Shown: piece by piece, positions 1-7,302 of the stretch | How positions within the stretch are numbered: position 1 is the first letter of the stretch | Layout: the number at the start of each line of letters is the position of its first letter | From: an uncultured Elusimicrobia bacterium | GTDB taxonomy: Bacteria > Elusimicrobiota > Elusimicrobia > Elusimicrobiales > Elusimicrobiaceae | Direction: 5' to 3' | NCBI GenBank assembly: GCA_947164805.1 | Contig: CAMUXX010000008.1 | Location: 1 to 15,304 of the forward strand | DNA length: 15,304 nt | The notes under the pieces: model-generated | The model's input: the letters and a program-made list of their open reading frames with translations, nothing else | Databases searched by the model: none | What the model was told of the DNA's origin: nothing | Made by a program: the position numbers and the translations under genes

Positions 1-786
1 ACTAATACAGGGCGCAATATCGGTTTAAGGCAAACTGTTAATCAATTTTTATCTAAATTACCAAGTTGGGTTTTACCTACGGTTGGTGTCGGTTTGCTTG
101 CTTTTGCCTTGGCAAACCCTGCTATTTCCTCGGGTGCTTTCGCAGCAGGTTTTGGCGTTTTTGCAGCCACCAATCCCTTAGGGTCTCAAAATAGTTCTAT
201 TCCTGCCGAAGTACTATTTACTGAGGAATATAAAAATCAAGAAATTTTTATGCCGCTTGAGGATATAAGAGATGCGGAAAATTATTTGCCTGAAGATTTT
301 AAAAATGGTAAGGCTCTTAAAGGTATGGAATTTGCAAAACTGGAAGATTTGGAGAATATGCTTAAATATGGCTTTAATTCCGAAAAAGTCAAAGATCCAA
401 TGGCAAACGGGAAAGTTTATTTTACCAGTATTCCACAAATGGCAATATCTTATTCTGTAAGACATTTGTATGGGCATTTGCCTGTTATAGTTAAAATACA
501 TCATGATGGTATGATTACCGATGTGTTTTCTTATGATAATGTCGGGCCGGAAAAGATAGATAAAGTTCTTGTATGGGCGCAAATTGACGGTAAATTAGGT
601 TGGTGGTATATAGAGTTAGACGATAAAGGCCATGCTGTATTAAAACCTACTGAAAATATGCTTCCTGCTCAAGTAAGAAACAGAAGGCCGCATTTAACGC
701 AAAGTACCGCTAAGAAAACAACTACTAAAAAATCTTCTACCGGAAAAGTATATCCTAAGACGAAGAAAAATTCAAGGGGGGGGTAA
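1..786 (+). CDS. Unrecognised protein, C-terminal part only (5' end outside window)
   Basis: The frame is open from the first base, so the start codon lies upstream; the TTG at position 94 has no ribosome binding site and is not a credible start. 261 residues are visible. Residues about 20-60 are small and hydrophobic (Gly/Ala-rich), possibly a membrane-interacting segment. A globular stretch follows (about 70-235), with a pattern of Leu-rich helix, GF, then VYFTS, A..YS, then PVIVKI. This loosely recalls the middle strands of ADP-ribosyltransferase-like folds, but no catalytic triad can be assigned. The last 26 residues are Lys/Thr/Ser-rich and low in complexity, like an interdomain linker rather than a natural end. 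Translation stops immediately after a G8 run; the sequence after it is open in another frame. I do not recognise the family. It converges on the efflux operon downstream. Confidence 0.7.
   Translation, partial: TNTGRNIGLRQTVNQFLSKLPSWVLPTVGVGLLAFALANPAISSGAFAAGFGVFAATNPLGSQNSSIPAEVLFTEEYKNQEIFMPLEDIRDAENYLPEDFKNGKALKGMEFAKLEDLENMLKYGFNSEKVKDPMANGKVYFTSIPQMAISYSVRHLYGHLPVIVKIHHDGMITDVFSYDNVGPEKIDKVLVWAQIDGKLGWWYIELDDKGHAVLKPTENMLPAQVRNRRPHLTQSTAKKTTTKKSSTGKVYPKTKKNSRGG
776..783 (+). repeat. G8 homopolymer at a reading-frame break
   Basis: Eight consecutive G in otherwise AT-rich DNA, directly before the TAA stop at 784-786. With eight G the upstream protein ends in Arg-Gly-Gly. With nine G the frame would pass into the open frame that runs to 1124. 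Poly-G runs of this length are classic slipped-strand sites in contingency genes and are also a common sequencing-error site. The sequence alone cannot separate these. Confidence 0.85.
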
Positions 787-1124
787 CATTAGATGAAGAA
801 AAAAGTGAAAGTAACAATGGTTTACACCCCAATGTTTTTACTTATTTCCACCAACTTAGTCGCGACACTTGGCGTAAAGATAAAATAGTTTTGCCGGAAA
901 AATCTACAAAAGAGAAAACAGTTTATTATAATAAAAGATCTGTTGAAAGTCTGGCTGAAGAAGCAGAGGCTTTTGGTTTATCTCATGAACAGGCAATGGA
1001 AGTTGCTTATAAATTAGATGCTAATAATGCAAAACAAGATTTGAAAATTTATCTTATATTTATGAAATATGGTTTTGAGGGCTTTATAAAATATATGGAC
1101 GGGGAAATAATGGAATTTGAATAA
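783..1124 (+). CDS. Out-of-frame C-terminal continuation of the upstream gene
   Basis: Beginning inside the G8 run, this frame is open for 113 codons to a TAA at 1122-1124. It reads like real coding sequence: mixed charged and helical segments, including SVESLAEEAEAFGLSHEQA and a helical end rich in Lys, Ile, Phe and Tyr. There is no ATG with a Shine-Dalgarno sequence at its beginning. The TTG at 891 would give a 77-residue product but also lacks a ribosome binding site. The simplest reading is that it is the C-terminal domain of the preceding protein, separated by a one-base frameshift at the G-run (G9 restores one frame). Alternatives are a -1 ribosomal frameshift or a decayed gene end. I know no family for it. 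Confidence 0.55.
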   Translation, partial: VTLDEEKSESNNGLHPNVFTYFHQLSRDTWRKDKIVLPEKSTKEKTVYYNKRSVESLAEEAEAFGLSHEQAMEVAYKLDANNAKQDLKIYLIFMKYGFEGFIKYMDGEIMEFE

Positions 1125-1151
1125 TATTGTAAAGCACTAAAATACGTAAAA

Positions 1152-2387
1152 CTATTCAAACCTAAGTGCGTCAATGGGGTTAAGCATAGATGCCTTATAC
1201 GCAGGATAAAACCCAAAGAAAATACCTACCAAACCCGAAAAAGCAAAAGAAATTACCATCGGCATAACCGTTATACTGATAGGTAAAAAGTCCGGTGTAA
1301 AATTCTTAATAAACAAAGCAACGGAAATACCAGATATTATCCCAAGTAAACCGCCTGTCATGGAAAGCACTAAAGCTTCAACCAAAAATTGTAAACGTAT
1401 ATCCCACATTTTGGCACCTATTGCCATACGAATGCCGATTTCACGCGTTCTTTCTGTTACAGACACAAGCATAATGTTCATAATACCAATTCCGCCGACA
1501 AGCAAAGAAATTGATGCAATCGCGGCAAGCAGTAAACCAAAAGTTTCATTTGCTTCCATTGCGCTTTCCATCATTTGTGTTAAATTGCGGATGATAAAAT
1601 CGTCTTGTTTTTTACCTGTAATATTATGGCGTTGGCGCAAAAGTAAGGTTATTTCTTCCTCGGCGTTTGCAAGGTCATCAGTTGATAATGCCTGCACCAT
1701 AATATTATTTACCGTTCCTTGAAATTGTGAACCCGAAAGCCTTTTCATCGCCGTAGTTACAGGAACAATAACCGTATCATCTTGGTCAGTTCCCATTGCA
1801 TTTTGACCGAGTGATTTCAAAACACCCGCTACCTTAAAAGGTACATTAATTATACGCACAGTTTTACCGATAGGGTCAGTTACGCCGAAAAGATTTTCTA
1901 CCACAGTTTCGCCTAAAATTGCAACACTTGCACCTTGGCGGACTTCATCTTCACTAAATAAACCGCCGTTATCAACTTCCCAAGAACGAATGTAAAAAAG
2001 TGAGGGGGTAGTCCCTGTAATTCTTGTGGACCAATTTTGATTGCCGTAAACAATTTGTGCCGTTGTGGAAACACTTGGTGCAACTTGCGCAACATATTGT
2101 GCGTTTTTAGCGATAGCCTCCGCATCTTTTAAAGTAAGCGTGGGTTGTGCGCCATGCCCTGCACGCGCACCGCTTGAAGTTACAGAGCCGGAGCGTATCA
2201 TAAGCAAATTGCTGCCCATGCTGGACATTTGGTCTGAAATCTTTTTCTTGCTACCTTCGCCGACTGCAAGCATAACAATAACTGCCGCTACGCCGATAAT
2301 TATGCCAAGGCTCGTTAAAGCCGAGCGCATTTTATTTACCCAGAGTGCCTTTAAGGCAATTTTTAATATAGTTAAAAAGTCTATCAT
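1152..2387 (-). CDS. MacB-type ABC transporter permease (FtsX-fold)
   Basis: Inner-membrane permease of the MacB/LolCDE-like type VII ABC exporter superfamily, 411 residues. One N-terminal membrane helix (about 22-42) is followed by a large periplasmic domain (about 45-280) and three C-terminal helices (about 283-308, 334-361, 374-396). The cytoplasmic loop ERTREIGIRMAIGA (312-325) is highly characteristic of MacB-type permeases, as is the end PAYKASMLNPIDALR. In E. coli MacB the ATPase and permease are one chain; here they are separate genes. It is the last gene of the four-gene efflux operon and overlaps the ATPase stop by four bases (ATGA), implying coupled translation. Such proteins act mechanically with a MacA adaptor and TolC duct to expel substrates from the periplasm. 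The substrate (macrolide, peptide or other) cannot be told from sequence. Confidence 0.93.
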   Translation of the reverse strand: MIDFLTILKIALKALWVNKMRSALTSLGIIIGVAAVIVMLAVGEGSKKKISDQMSSMGSNLLMIRSGSVTSSGARAGHGAQPTLTLKDAEAIAKNAQYVAQVAPSVSTTAQIVYGNQNWSTRITGTTPSLFYIRSWEVDNGGLFSEDEVRQGASVAILGETVVENLFGVTDPIGKTVRIINVPFKVAGVLKSLGQNAMGTDQDDTVIVPVTTAMKRLSGSQFQGTVNNIMVQALSTDDLANAEEEITLLLRQRHNITGKKQDDFIIRNLTQMMESAMEANETFGLLLAAIASISLLVGGIGIMNIMLVSVTERTREIGIRMAIGAKMWDIRLQFLVEALVLSMTGGLLGIISGISVALFIKNFTPDFLPISITVMPMVISFAFSGLVGIFFGFYPAYKASMLNPIDALRFE

Positions 2388-3088
2388 ATTGGTTGTGTCC
2401 TGTTATTATTTTGTTCGTCACTAACTATAACGCCGTCTTTAAAACGCACTATTCTTTTTGCATAGGCGGCGATATCGGGTTCATGCGTAACAAGAATAAT
2501 AGTTTTCTTTTTTTCTTCGTTTAATTTGTAAAAACTTTCCATAACTTCAATACTGGTTTTTGTGTCAAGGTTTCCGGTTGGCTCGTCTGCAAAAATTATA
2601 GGTGCATCATTTACGATTGCGCGTGCTATTGCCACACGCTGTTGTTGCCCGCCCGAAAGTTGATTGGGTGTATGATCCAATCTGTTTTCAAGCCCAACTT
2701 CTTTAAGTGCTTTTTTTGCTTTTTGCGTGCGTTCTTCAGAGGGGATATGTGCATAAATCATTGGCAGTTCAACATTTTCAATAGCACTTGTTCTTGCAAT
2801 TAAATTAAAACCTTGGAACACAAAACCTATTTTGCGGCAGCGGATATCCGCAAGTTCGCTTAAAGTGGAATTTGTAATATTTATACCGTCTAAAATATAG
2901 GTACCTTTTGTTGGTTTATCAAGGCAACCAAGCATATTCATAAAGGTACTTTTGCCGGAACCGGACGGGCCCATAATTGCCACAAATTCGCCGGAGTCAA
3001 TGGTTAAACTGACATTTTTAAGTACCTCAAGCGGAATATCGCCGAGTTGGTAAATTTTCCAAATATTTTTAACTTCTATTAAGGGCAT
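2384..3088 (-). CDS. MacB-type ABC transporter ATP-binding protein
   Basis: Complete 234-residue nucleotide-binding subunit. It has Walker [10 protein letters not shown] (40-48), Q-loop Gln92, signature LSGGQ (144-148), Walker B with catalytic Glu in IIFADE (164-169), D-loop GNLD, and the H-loop His202 in VTHE. All catalytic positions are intact. The sequence style around the Q-loop ([10 protein letters not shown]) and the DEPTGNLD element are typical of the MacB/LolD/FtsE group. It should dimerise and energise the permease encoded next, with which it overlaps by four bases. It lies 18 bases after the adaptor gene; a weak AAGG ribosome binding site precedes the ATG. The C-terminal tail (about 224-234) is Asn/Gln-rich and probably disordered. 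Confidence 0.95.
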   Translation of the reverse strand: MPLIEVKNIWKIYQLGDIPLEVLKNVSLTIDSGEFVAIMGPSGSGKSTFMNMLGCLDKPTKGTYILDGINITNSTLSELADIRCRKIGFVFQGFNLIARTSAIENVELPMIYAHIPSEERTQKAKKALKEVGLENRLDHTPNQLSGGQQQRVAIARAIVNDAPIIFADEPTGNLDTKTSIEVMESFYKLNEEKKKTIILVTHEPDIAAYAKRIVRFKDGVIVSDEQNNNRTQPI

Positions 3089-3106
3089 AAATATTACCTT
3101 ATTTTT

Positions 3107-4276
3107 TTAAAATCCCATCGGGCCGCGCGGCCTGCCTTGTTGAGTTTTACCTTTTCCTGCAACGCTGCTTGCAACGATAATAGGGGTATTTTCCGTAATT
3201 TCATTTGAAATAATTTCCGTTCTGTTACCGTCGGTAATACCGGTTTTAACTTCGGTTATATAAATTGAACCGTCTTTATTTTGGCGCCATAAACCTTGGC
3301 CTTTAAAATTCTTGCGTTGGTTTTCTTTTCCGTCTTTACCGCTTTTGATTTTTGCATTATCTGGCGGAACAAAACGGAGTGCTTGGTTAGGTACGCTTAA
3401 AGCGTTATTTGCTTCGGCTGTAATAATTGAAACATTTGCAGTCATACCCGGTTTGAGTTTTAAATCATCATTATCAACCGAAACAACCACTGTATAAGTA
3501 ACAACATTTGAAATAGTTGTTGCCGCATTTCTTACTTGGCTGACTTTACCCACAAAGGTGGTTGTAGGGTATGCATCAATATTAAAATCAACCCTTTGGC
3601 CTTCTTTGATTTTGCTTATATCGGCCTCTGAAATATTAACTTCAATTTGCATTTTTGTTAAATCTTCAGCGACTAAAAATAAGGTCGGTGTTTGGTAACT
3701 TGCGGCGACGGTTTGCCCAAGTTCCACCTCTTTAGAAATTACAATTCCGTCCACGGGGGAAACGACATTTGTATAACTTAAATCAATTTTTGCTTTATCT
3801 AAACTTGCGCGCCCTTGCACCACTTGGGCATTAGCGGAAAGATAATCAAGTTCCGCATTATCAAGTTCGCTTTTTGCAACAAGTTCTTGGGCATAAAGTT
3901 TTTTATATCTGTTATAATTTCTCTCGGCATTTTTGAAAACGCTTTCAAGTTTTTGTAAATTTGCCTCTTGTTGAATTACATTAGATTTATAAGTTGAAGG
4001 ATCAATAACCGCAAGCAGTTGCCCTTTCTTGATTATGGAGTTATAATCAACAAAAATTTCTTCCACTCTGCCGGAAACTTGCGTTCCGACACTCGTTTGC
4101 GTAACTGGGTTTATTGTGCCAGATGCTTCAACTGTTTGCACTATTTTTACACGTTTTGGGTTTTCAATACGGTAAGAGGCATCTTTTTTGCTTCCGCTGA
4201 TTTTAAATATAATAGCCAAAATAATTACAGCCGCAATAACTGCAATTATTAATTTTTTATTTCTTATTATTTTCAT
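3107..4276 (-). CDS. MacA-like periplasmic adaptor (HlyD/RND membrane-fusion protein)
   Basis: 389-residue adaptor linking an inner-membrane ABC transporter to a TolC duct. A single N-terminal membrane anchor (about 8-25) follows basic residues. Two half-lipoyl motifs lie around 60-95 and 170-200 (VVSPVDGIV), with a coiled-coil hairpin between (about 100-165, rich in Ala, Leu, Lys and Glu). Beta-barrel and membrane-proximal domains follow (about 205-370), including LKPGMTANVSI. The tail ends in a Gly/Pro/Arg-rich stretch RPRGPMGF. A GGGAG ribosome binding site lies at the end of the upstream tolC-like gene, four bases before this start. The downstream MacB-type genes argue for MacA-type function rather than an RND pump. 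The anchor is a plain helix with no lipobox. Confidence 0.92.
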   Translation of the reverse strand: MKIIRNKKLIIAVIAAVIILAIIFKISGSKKDASYRIENPKRVKIVQTVEASGTINPVTQTSVGTQVSGRVEEIFVDYNSIIKKGQLLAVIDPSTYKSNVIQQEANLQKLESVFKNAERNYNRYKKLYAQELVAKSELDNAELDYLSANAQVVQGRASLDKAKIDLSYTNVVSPVDGIVISKEVELGQTVAASYQTPTLFLVAEDLTKMQIEVNISEADISKIKEGQRVDFNIDAYPTTTFVGKVSQVRNAATTISNVVTYTVVVSVDNDDLKLKPGMTANVSIITAEANNALSVPNQALRFVPPDNAKIKSGKDGKENQRKNFKGQGLWRQNKDGSIYITEVKTGITDGNRTEIISNEITENTPIIVASSVAGKGKTQQGRPRGPMGF

Positions 4277-4280
4277 AATT

Positions 4281-5561
4281 TTATTTGCTCCCTATAGAAT
4301 TTTGTAATTTTGCAACTGCTAAATTGTAATCAAGTACTGCTTGAATATAAGAAAGTTTTGCTTTGCTGTAAGAGGTTTCGGCATCTTTTACTTCAATATA
4401 ATTGCCTACACCCACTTTGTAGCGGCCGACGGCCAAATCATAACTTTCCTTTGCTTGTTTTTTTGTAAGTTCGGCAACGGGTATGCGTTCTTTTGCATTG
4501 TTTAAGGAAAAGTATGCCGTCTTAACATCAAGTAAGATTTGCTGTTCTAAAGATGTTAAATTGTGGTAAGCCGTTTGTAAATTTTGTTTTGATTGTTCTA
4601 CTTTATTATATGTGCTGAAACCGCTGAATATCGGTACATTTAAACTTGCACCTGCTGACCAACGGTCGTAGAGGGGGAAGTCGTTACCGCTCCATGTATA
4701 ACTGCCGTTTGCGGTTATTGTCGGCGCATAGCCTGTTTTTGAAAGTGTTACATTTTGCCTTGCACTTTCTACTTGAAGTTGTTTTGCAAGTAAGTCCGGC
4801 CTATTTTTATTGGCGGTAGCAAGGGCATCTTCCAAAGTCATTTCAAAGGGTTGTAAAGTATCGGCCATTTGCAAGGTAAAATTTGGATTTGCATCAGATA
4901 CACCCATAATATTTAAAAGTTCCTGGCGTTTTGTTTTAAGTGAATTTTGTGCGGTAAGTAAATTAAGTTTTGCATCATTTAAATTTACCTGTGCGGATGT
5001 TACATCAATTTTTGGGTATGTTCCCACGTCGTAAAATGCTTTTGCCCGTTTTAATTGTTCTGTATATTGTTCAACGGATTGCTTATAAACATTTTCAGAT
5101 TCTTCGGCTGAAATTACCGCATAGTAAGCCACTTTTAAAGCATAAATTTTATCATTAATTAAAGCGGTGGTATTTTGCACTGCACTTTGATAAGACTTTT
5201 CCTGAATACTGACGGTAGAACCTGTTTTGCCGAAATCGTAAATAAGTTGGCTAGCACTTACCCCGGCGGAATAATTTTCATTAGTACCTGTATTGCCTGC
5301 TGCGGTATTTCCGTTAGAACGGCTATAGCCGGCACTTCCGTTTACTTGCGGTAAATACCCGGATTTACTTTGTTTTAAAGCACTTCTTTGTGCCTCTTGG
5401 CTTGAATAAGCGGCGGCAATTTCCGGGTTATTTTGCAAGGTTAAATTTATGCAATCTTCCAAAGTTAAATTTTTATTTTGCAAATCAGTTCCTTGTGCAA
5501 AGACGAAATTCCCCATTGTTGATATAATAAAAGAAAGTGTATAAACTATAAATTTCTTCAT
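4281..5561 (-). CDS. TolC-family outer-membrane efflux protein
   Basis: 426-residue outer-membrane duct. A Sec signal peptide covers about residues 1-22 (MKKF, hydrophobic core, then FAQG). The mature protein shows two homologous outer-membrane-efflux-protein repeats (about 32-215 and 245-420), each mostly long amphipathic helices rich in Ala, Gln, Asn and Leu. The typical opening LTLEDCINLTLQNNPEIAAA and the NRPDLLAKQLQVESARQNV element at the start of the second repeat are visible. First gene of the pump operon; GGAGGGG five bases before the ATG is a strong ribosome binding site. It would trimerise to form the exit channel for the adjacent MacA/MacB components. Confidence 0.94.
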   Translation of the reverse strand: MKKFIVYTLSFIISTMGNFVFAQGTDLQNKNLTLEDCINLTLQNNPEIAAAYSSQEAQRSALKQSKSGYLPQVNGSAGYSRSNGNTAAGNTGTNENYSAGVSASQLIYDFGKTGSTVSIQEKSYQSAVQNTTALINDKIYALKVAYYAVISAEESENVYKQSVEQYTEQLKRAKAFYDVGTYPKIDVTSAQVNLNDAKLNLLTAQNSLKTKRQELLNIMGVSDANPNFTLQMADTLQPFEMTLEDALATANKNRPDLLAKQLQVESARQNVTLSKTGYAPTITANGSYTWSGNDFPLYDRWSAGASLNVPIFSGFSTYNKVEQSKQNLQTAYHNLTSLEQQILLDVKTAYFSLNNAKERIPVAELTKKQAKESYDLAVGRYKVGVGNYIEVKDAETSYSKAKLSYIQAVLDYNLAVAKLQNSIGSK

Positions 5562-5573
5562 TTAAGCCCCTCC

Positions 5574-5586
5574 GGCATATTATGCC
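5574..5586. promoter_or_regulatory. Short perfect palindrome upstream of the efflux operon
   Basis: GGCATA and TATGCC form a perfect 6-bp inverted repeat around one central base, directly upstream of the tolC-like Shine-Dalgarno sequence. On the minus strand a weak promoter-like pair (TTGTAA, 17 bases, TAATAT) overlaps it. It could be an operator, but the arms are short and no regulator gene is nearby. Confidence 0.3.
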
Positions 5587-5643
5587 CCAAAAATATATTT
5601 TACAATTATTAAACGCGGAAATGTGGAATTTTATTGCAGTTTT

Positions 5644-6600
5644 TTACATTGAACGCAATTTAGCTATGCGTTCTTCTATCGGGGGGTGTGTTGCAAATAA
5701 AGAGGTTAAGGCTTGCGGATTGCCGGCATGTGCTATACATGCAGCAGCAACTATGCTTTTACCATCTAATGCCTCAACGCGGCTGTCGGTTGAAATTTTT
5801 TCTAAAGCAGAAGCAAGCGCTAAAGGGTTTCTGGTCATATAAGCCGAAGTTGCATCAGCCTGAAATTCGCGCCTTCTTGAAAGTGCAAACATTATTAAAG
5901 GTGCAAAAACTGCACCGTAAATAATAAAAACAAGGCCCAATATTAATAAGATAAGTTTTATTTGTCCACTATTTTTTCCACGTGACCTCGCCGCTAAACG
6001 TATCAAAATTTGTCCGAATAAACTTATTGCACCGATATATGTTGCCACAAGCATTGTCATGCGTATATCGCGGTTTGCAATATGCCCGAGTTCATGGCCT
6101 ATAACACCTTCAAGTTCCGCGCGGTTTAATCTTTTTATTATTCCTTTAGTTAATGCTAAAGATGCATGTTCAGGATCGCGCCCTGTTGCAAAAGCGTTTA
6201 AAGATTCATCATCCATTATATATATACGCGGTAAAGGCAAGCCGGTTGCTATGGTTAAATTTTCTACCAAGACAAAAATTTCCGGGTGCGTTGCACGGGA
6301 AATTTCTTGTGCGCCTGCCGAGTCCAAAACAATATGATCCCCGCCGAACCAGGAAATAAAAGCCCAAATTATAGCAAGAACTATTGTTATACTTGCCGCT
6401 ATGGTGGATATAAGATTGATTTGTTGGAAATTTATTGATTGTGCCACTTCCTGCGCGGAAGAACCTGCAAAATAATAAACTAAAAATATTGTTGCATAAA
6501 TCAACCCCGCTAAGACTAGAGGGAAAAGCAAAAGAATAAGAACAGTCTTTTTCTTATTATTTGCAATTTCATCATATACGTTAAGCGGGGTTGTTACCAT
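5644..6600 (-). CDS. htpX: HtpX-type M48 membrane metalloprotease
   Basis: 318-residue zinc protease of the inner membrane. Two N-terminal membrane helices (about 18-44 and 62-85) precede the catalytic domain. The zinc motif HELGH is at 169-173, with His169 and His173 as ligands and Glu170 as catalytic base. The third ligand is Glu245 in SRRREFQADA. Two more hydrophobic segments lie at about 183-200 and 214-240. The C-terminal LFATHPPIEERIAKL is the family's usual ending. HtpX family proteins degrade damaged membrane proteins. It lies five bases after lemA, an arrangement often seen for this family, and the two probably share one transcript. Confidence 0.93.
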   Translation of the reverse strand: MVTTPLNVYDEIANNKKKTVLILLLFPLVLAGLIYATIFLVYYFAGSSAQEVAQSINFQQINLISTIAASITIVLAIIWAFISWFGGDHIVLDSAGAQEISRATHPEIFVLVENLTIATGLPLPRIYIMDDESLNAFATGRDPEHASLALTKGIIKRLNRAELEGVIGHELGHIANRDIRMTMLVATYIGAISLFGQILIRLAARSRGKNSGQIKLILLILGLVFIIYGAVFAPLIMFALSRRREFQADATSAYMTRNPLALASALEKISTDSRVEALDGKSIVAAACIAHAGNPQALTSLFATHPPIEERIAKLRSM

Positions 6601-6605
6601 AAATG

Positions 6606-7184
6606 TTAAAATTTAACTTGAACGGCTTTTTTTGCTGCTTGGGCTTCGTCCTCGTCAAGTTCAAAAAATTCTTGCTTTTTGAAAGCAAACATTGAAGCAA
6701 TAATATTGCTTGGGAACATTTCAATTTTATTATTTAAAGCCAAAACATTTGTGTTGTAAAAACGGCGTGCGGCTTTAATTTTATCTTCGGTATCAGTTAA
6801 TTCAAACTGAAGTTTTAAAAAGTTCTCATTTGCTTTAAGTTCCGGGTAATTTTCGGAAACGGCAAATAAACTTTTAAGTGTTCCGCTTAAAATATTTTCT
6901 GCTTTTGCTTGTTCTTTTAAATCCCCTTTTTGTGCTGCCATGGCCATATTTCTTGCTTGAATAACCTTTTCAAGTGTTTGGCTTTCATGGCTTGCATAAC
7001 CTTTAACCGTTTCAACAAGGTTAGGTATAAGGTCATAACGGCGTTTAAGTTGGATATTAACATCACTAAACGCTTCTTTAACACGGTTTCTGCCAACGAT
7101 CAAACCGTTATAAACTGCTACTACATACACTGCAAGTATTATTATTACAACCAATAATATTACAGCGACTGCTAATGCTATCAT
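6606..7184 (-). CDS. lemA: LemA family protein
   Basis: 192 residues from the chosen start. One N-terminal membrane helix (first 25 residues, Ile/Val-rich) is followed by a helical domain with the family hallmark NRVKEAFSDVNIQLKRRYDL then IPNLVETVKGYASHE, and the later block FAVSENYPELKANENF and RRFYNTNVLALNNKIEMFPS. The frame is open further upstream to 7223. I chose the Met at 7184 because GGAGG (7191-7195) lies six bases before it; the Met at 7190 abuts the ribosome binding site. LemA proteins have no firmly established biochemical role. Pairing with an M48 protease is common and suggests envelope maintenance. Confidence 0.9.
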   Translation of the reverse strand: MIALAVAVILLVVIIILAVYVVAVYNGLIVGRNRVKEAFSDVNIQLKRRYDLIPNLVETVKGYASHESQTLEKVIQARNMAMAAQKGDLKEQAKAENILSGTLKSLFAVSENYPELKANENFLKLQFELTDTEDKIKAARRFYNTNVLALNNKIEMFPSNIIASMFAFKKQEFFELDEDEAQAAKKAVQVKF

Positions 7185-7190
7185 ATACAT

Positions 7191-7195
7191 CCTCC
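7191..7195 (-). promoter_or_regulatory. Ribosome binding site deciding the lemA start
   Basis: GGAGG on the minus strand. It leaves zero bases to the ATG at 7190 and six to the in-frame ATG at 7184, which favours the inner one. Confidence 0.7.
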
Positions 7196-7213
7196 GATTT
7201 TTTATTACAATTA

Positions 7214-7242
7214 ATAATAGCATAAATGATGGAGCAAGTAAA
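7214..7242 (-). promoter_or_regulatory. Sigma70-like promoter for lemA-htpX
   Basis: On the minus strand, TTTACT (7242-7237, 4/6 match to the -35 consensus) is separated by exactly 17 bases from TATTAT (7219-7214, 5/6 match to the -10 consensus). The predicted start lies about 7 bases further, leaving a short leader before the GGAGG site. Confidence 0.6.
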
Positions 7243-7272
7243 GGACAGTTTTTGGTTTAAATATTATATAAT
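7242..7272 (+). promoter_or_regulatory. Promoter for the ileS operon
   Basis: A perfect TATAAT is at 7267-7272. A poor -35 candidate AGGACA (7242-7247, matching only the GACA half) has a long 19-base spacer. The expected leader is only about 25 bases. No T-box or leader hairpin fits in it. The promoter is back-to-back with the lemA promoter. Confidence 0.5.
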
Positions 7273-7302
7273 AAATGTATATCTTAAAGGGGCAGGTACA
7301 TT

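Noticed and set aside
94..96. TTG as the start codon of the first gene
   Set aside because: The frame is open to the window edge and no ribosome binding site precedes this codon, so the gene most likely begins upstream.
793..888. 31-codon frame starting ATG AAG AAA with a signal-peptide-like look
   Set aside because: It has no Shine-Dalgarno sequence of its own, ends quickly, and lies across the longer open frame that better explains the region. Its hydrophobicity is probably incidental.
1125..1151. Terminator between the convergent first gene and efflux operon
   Set aside because: The 27 bases contain no hairpin followed by a T-run in either direction.
5681..5686. G6 run as a third slippage tract
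   Set aside because: It encodes, on the minus strand, the conserved His-Pro-Pro of the HtpX C-terminus, so codon content explains it.
5582..5842. Plus-strand open frame opposite the end of htpX
   Set aside because: It is antisense to conserved HtpX sequence, lacks a ribosome binding site and has no recognisable content.
7185..7223. Longer N-terminus of LemA from position 7223
   Set aside because: The extension crosses the GGAGG ribosome binding site and the -10 box, and adds residues before the conserved membrane helix.
7224..7302. T-box riboswitch before ileS
   Set aside because: The leader after the -10 box is about 25 bases, with no specifier stem, T-box sequence or terminator hairpin.
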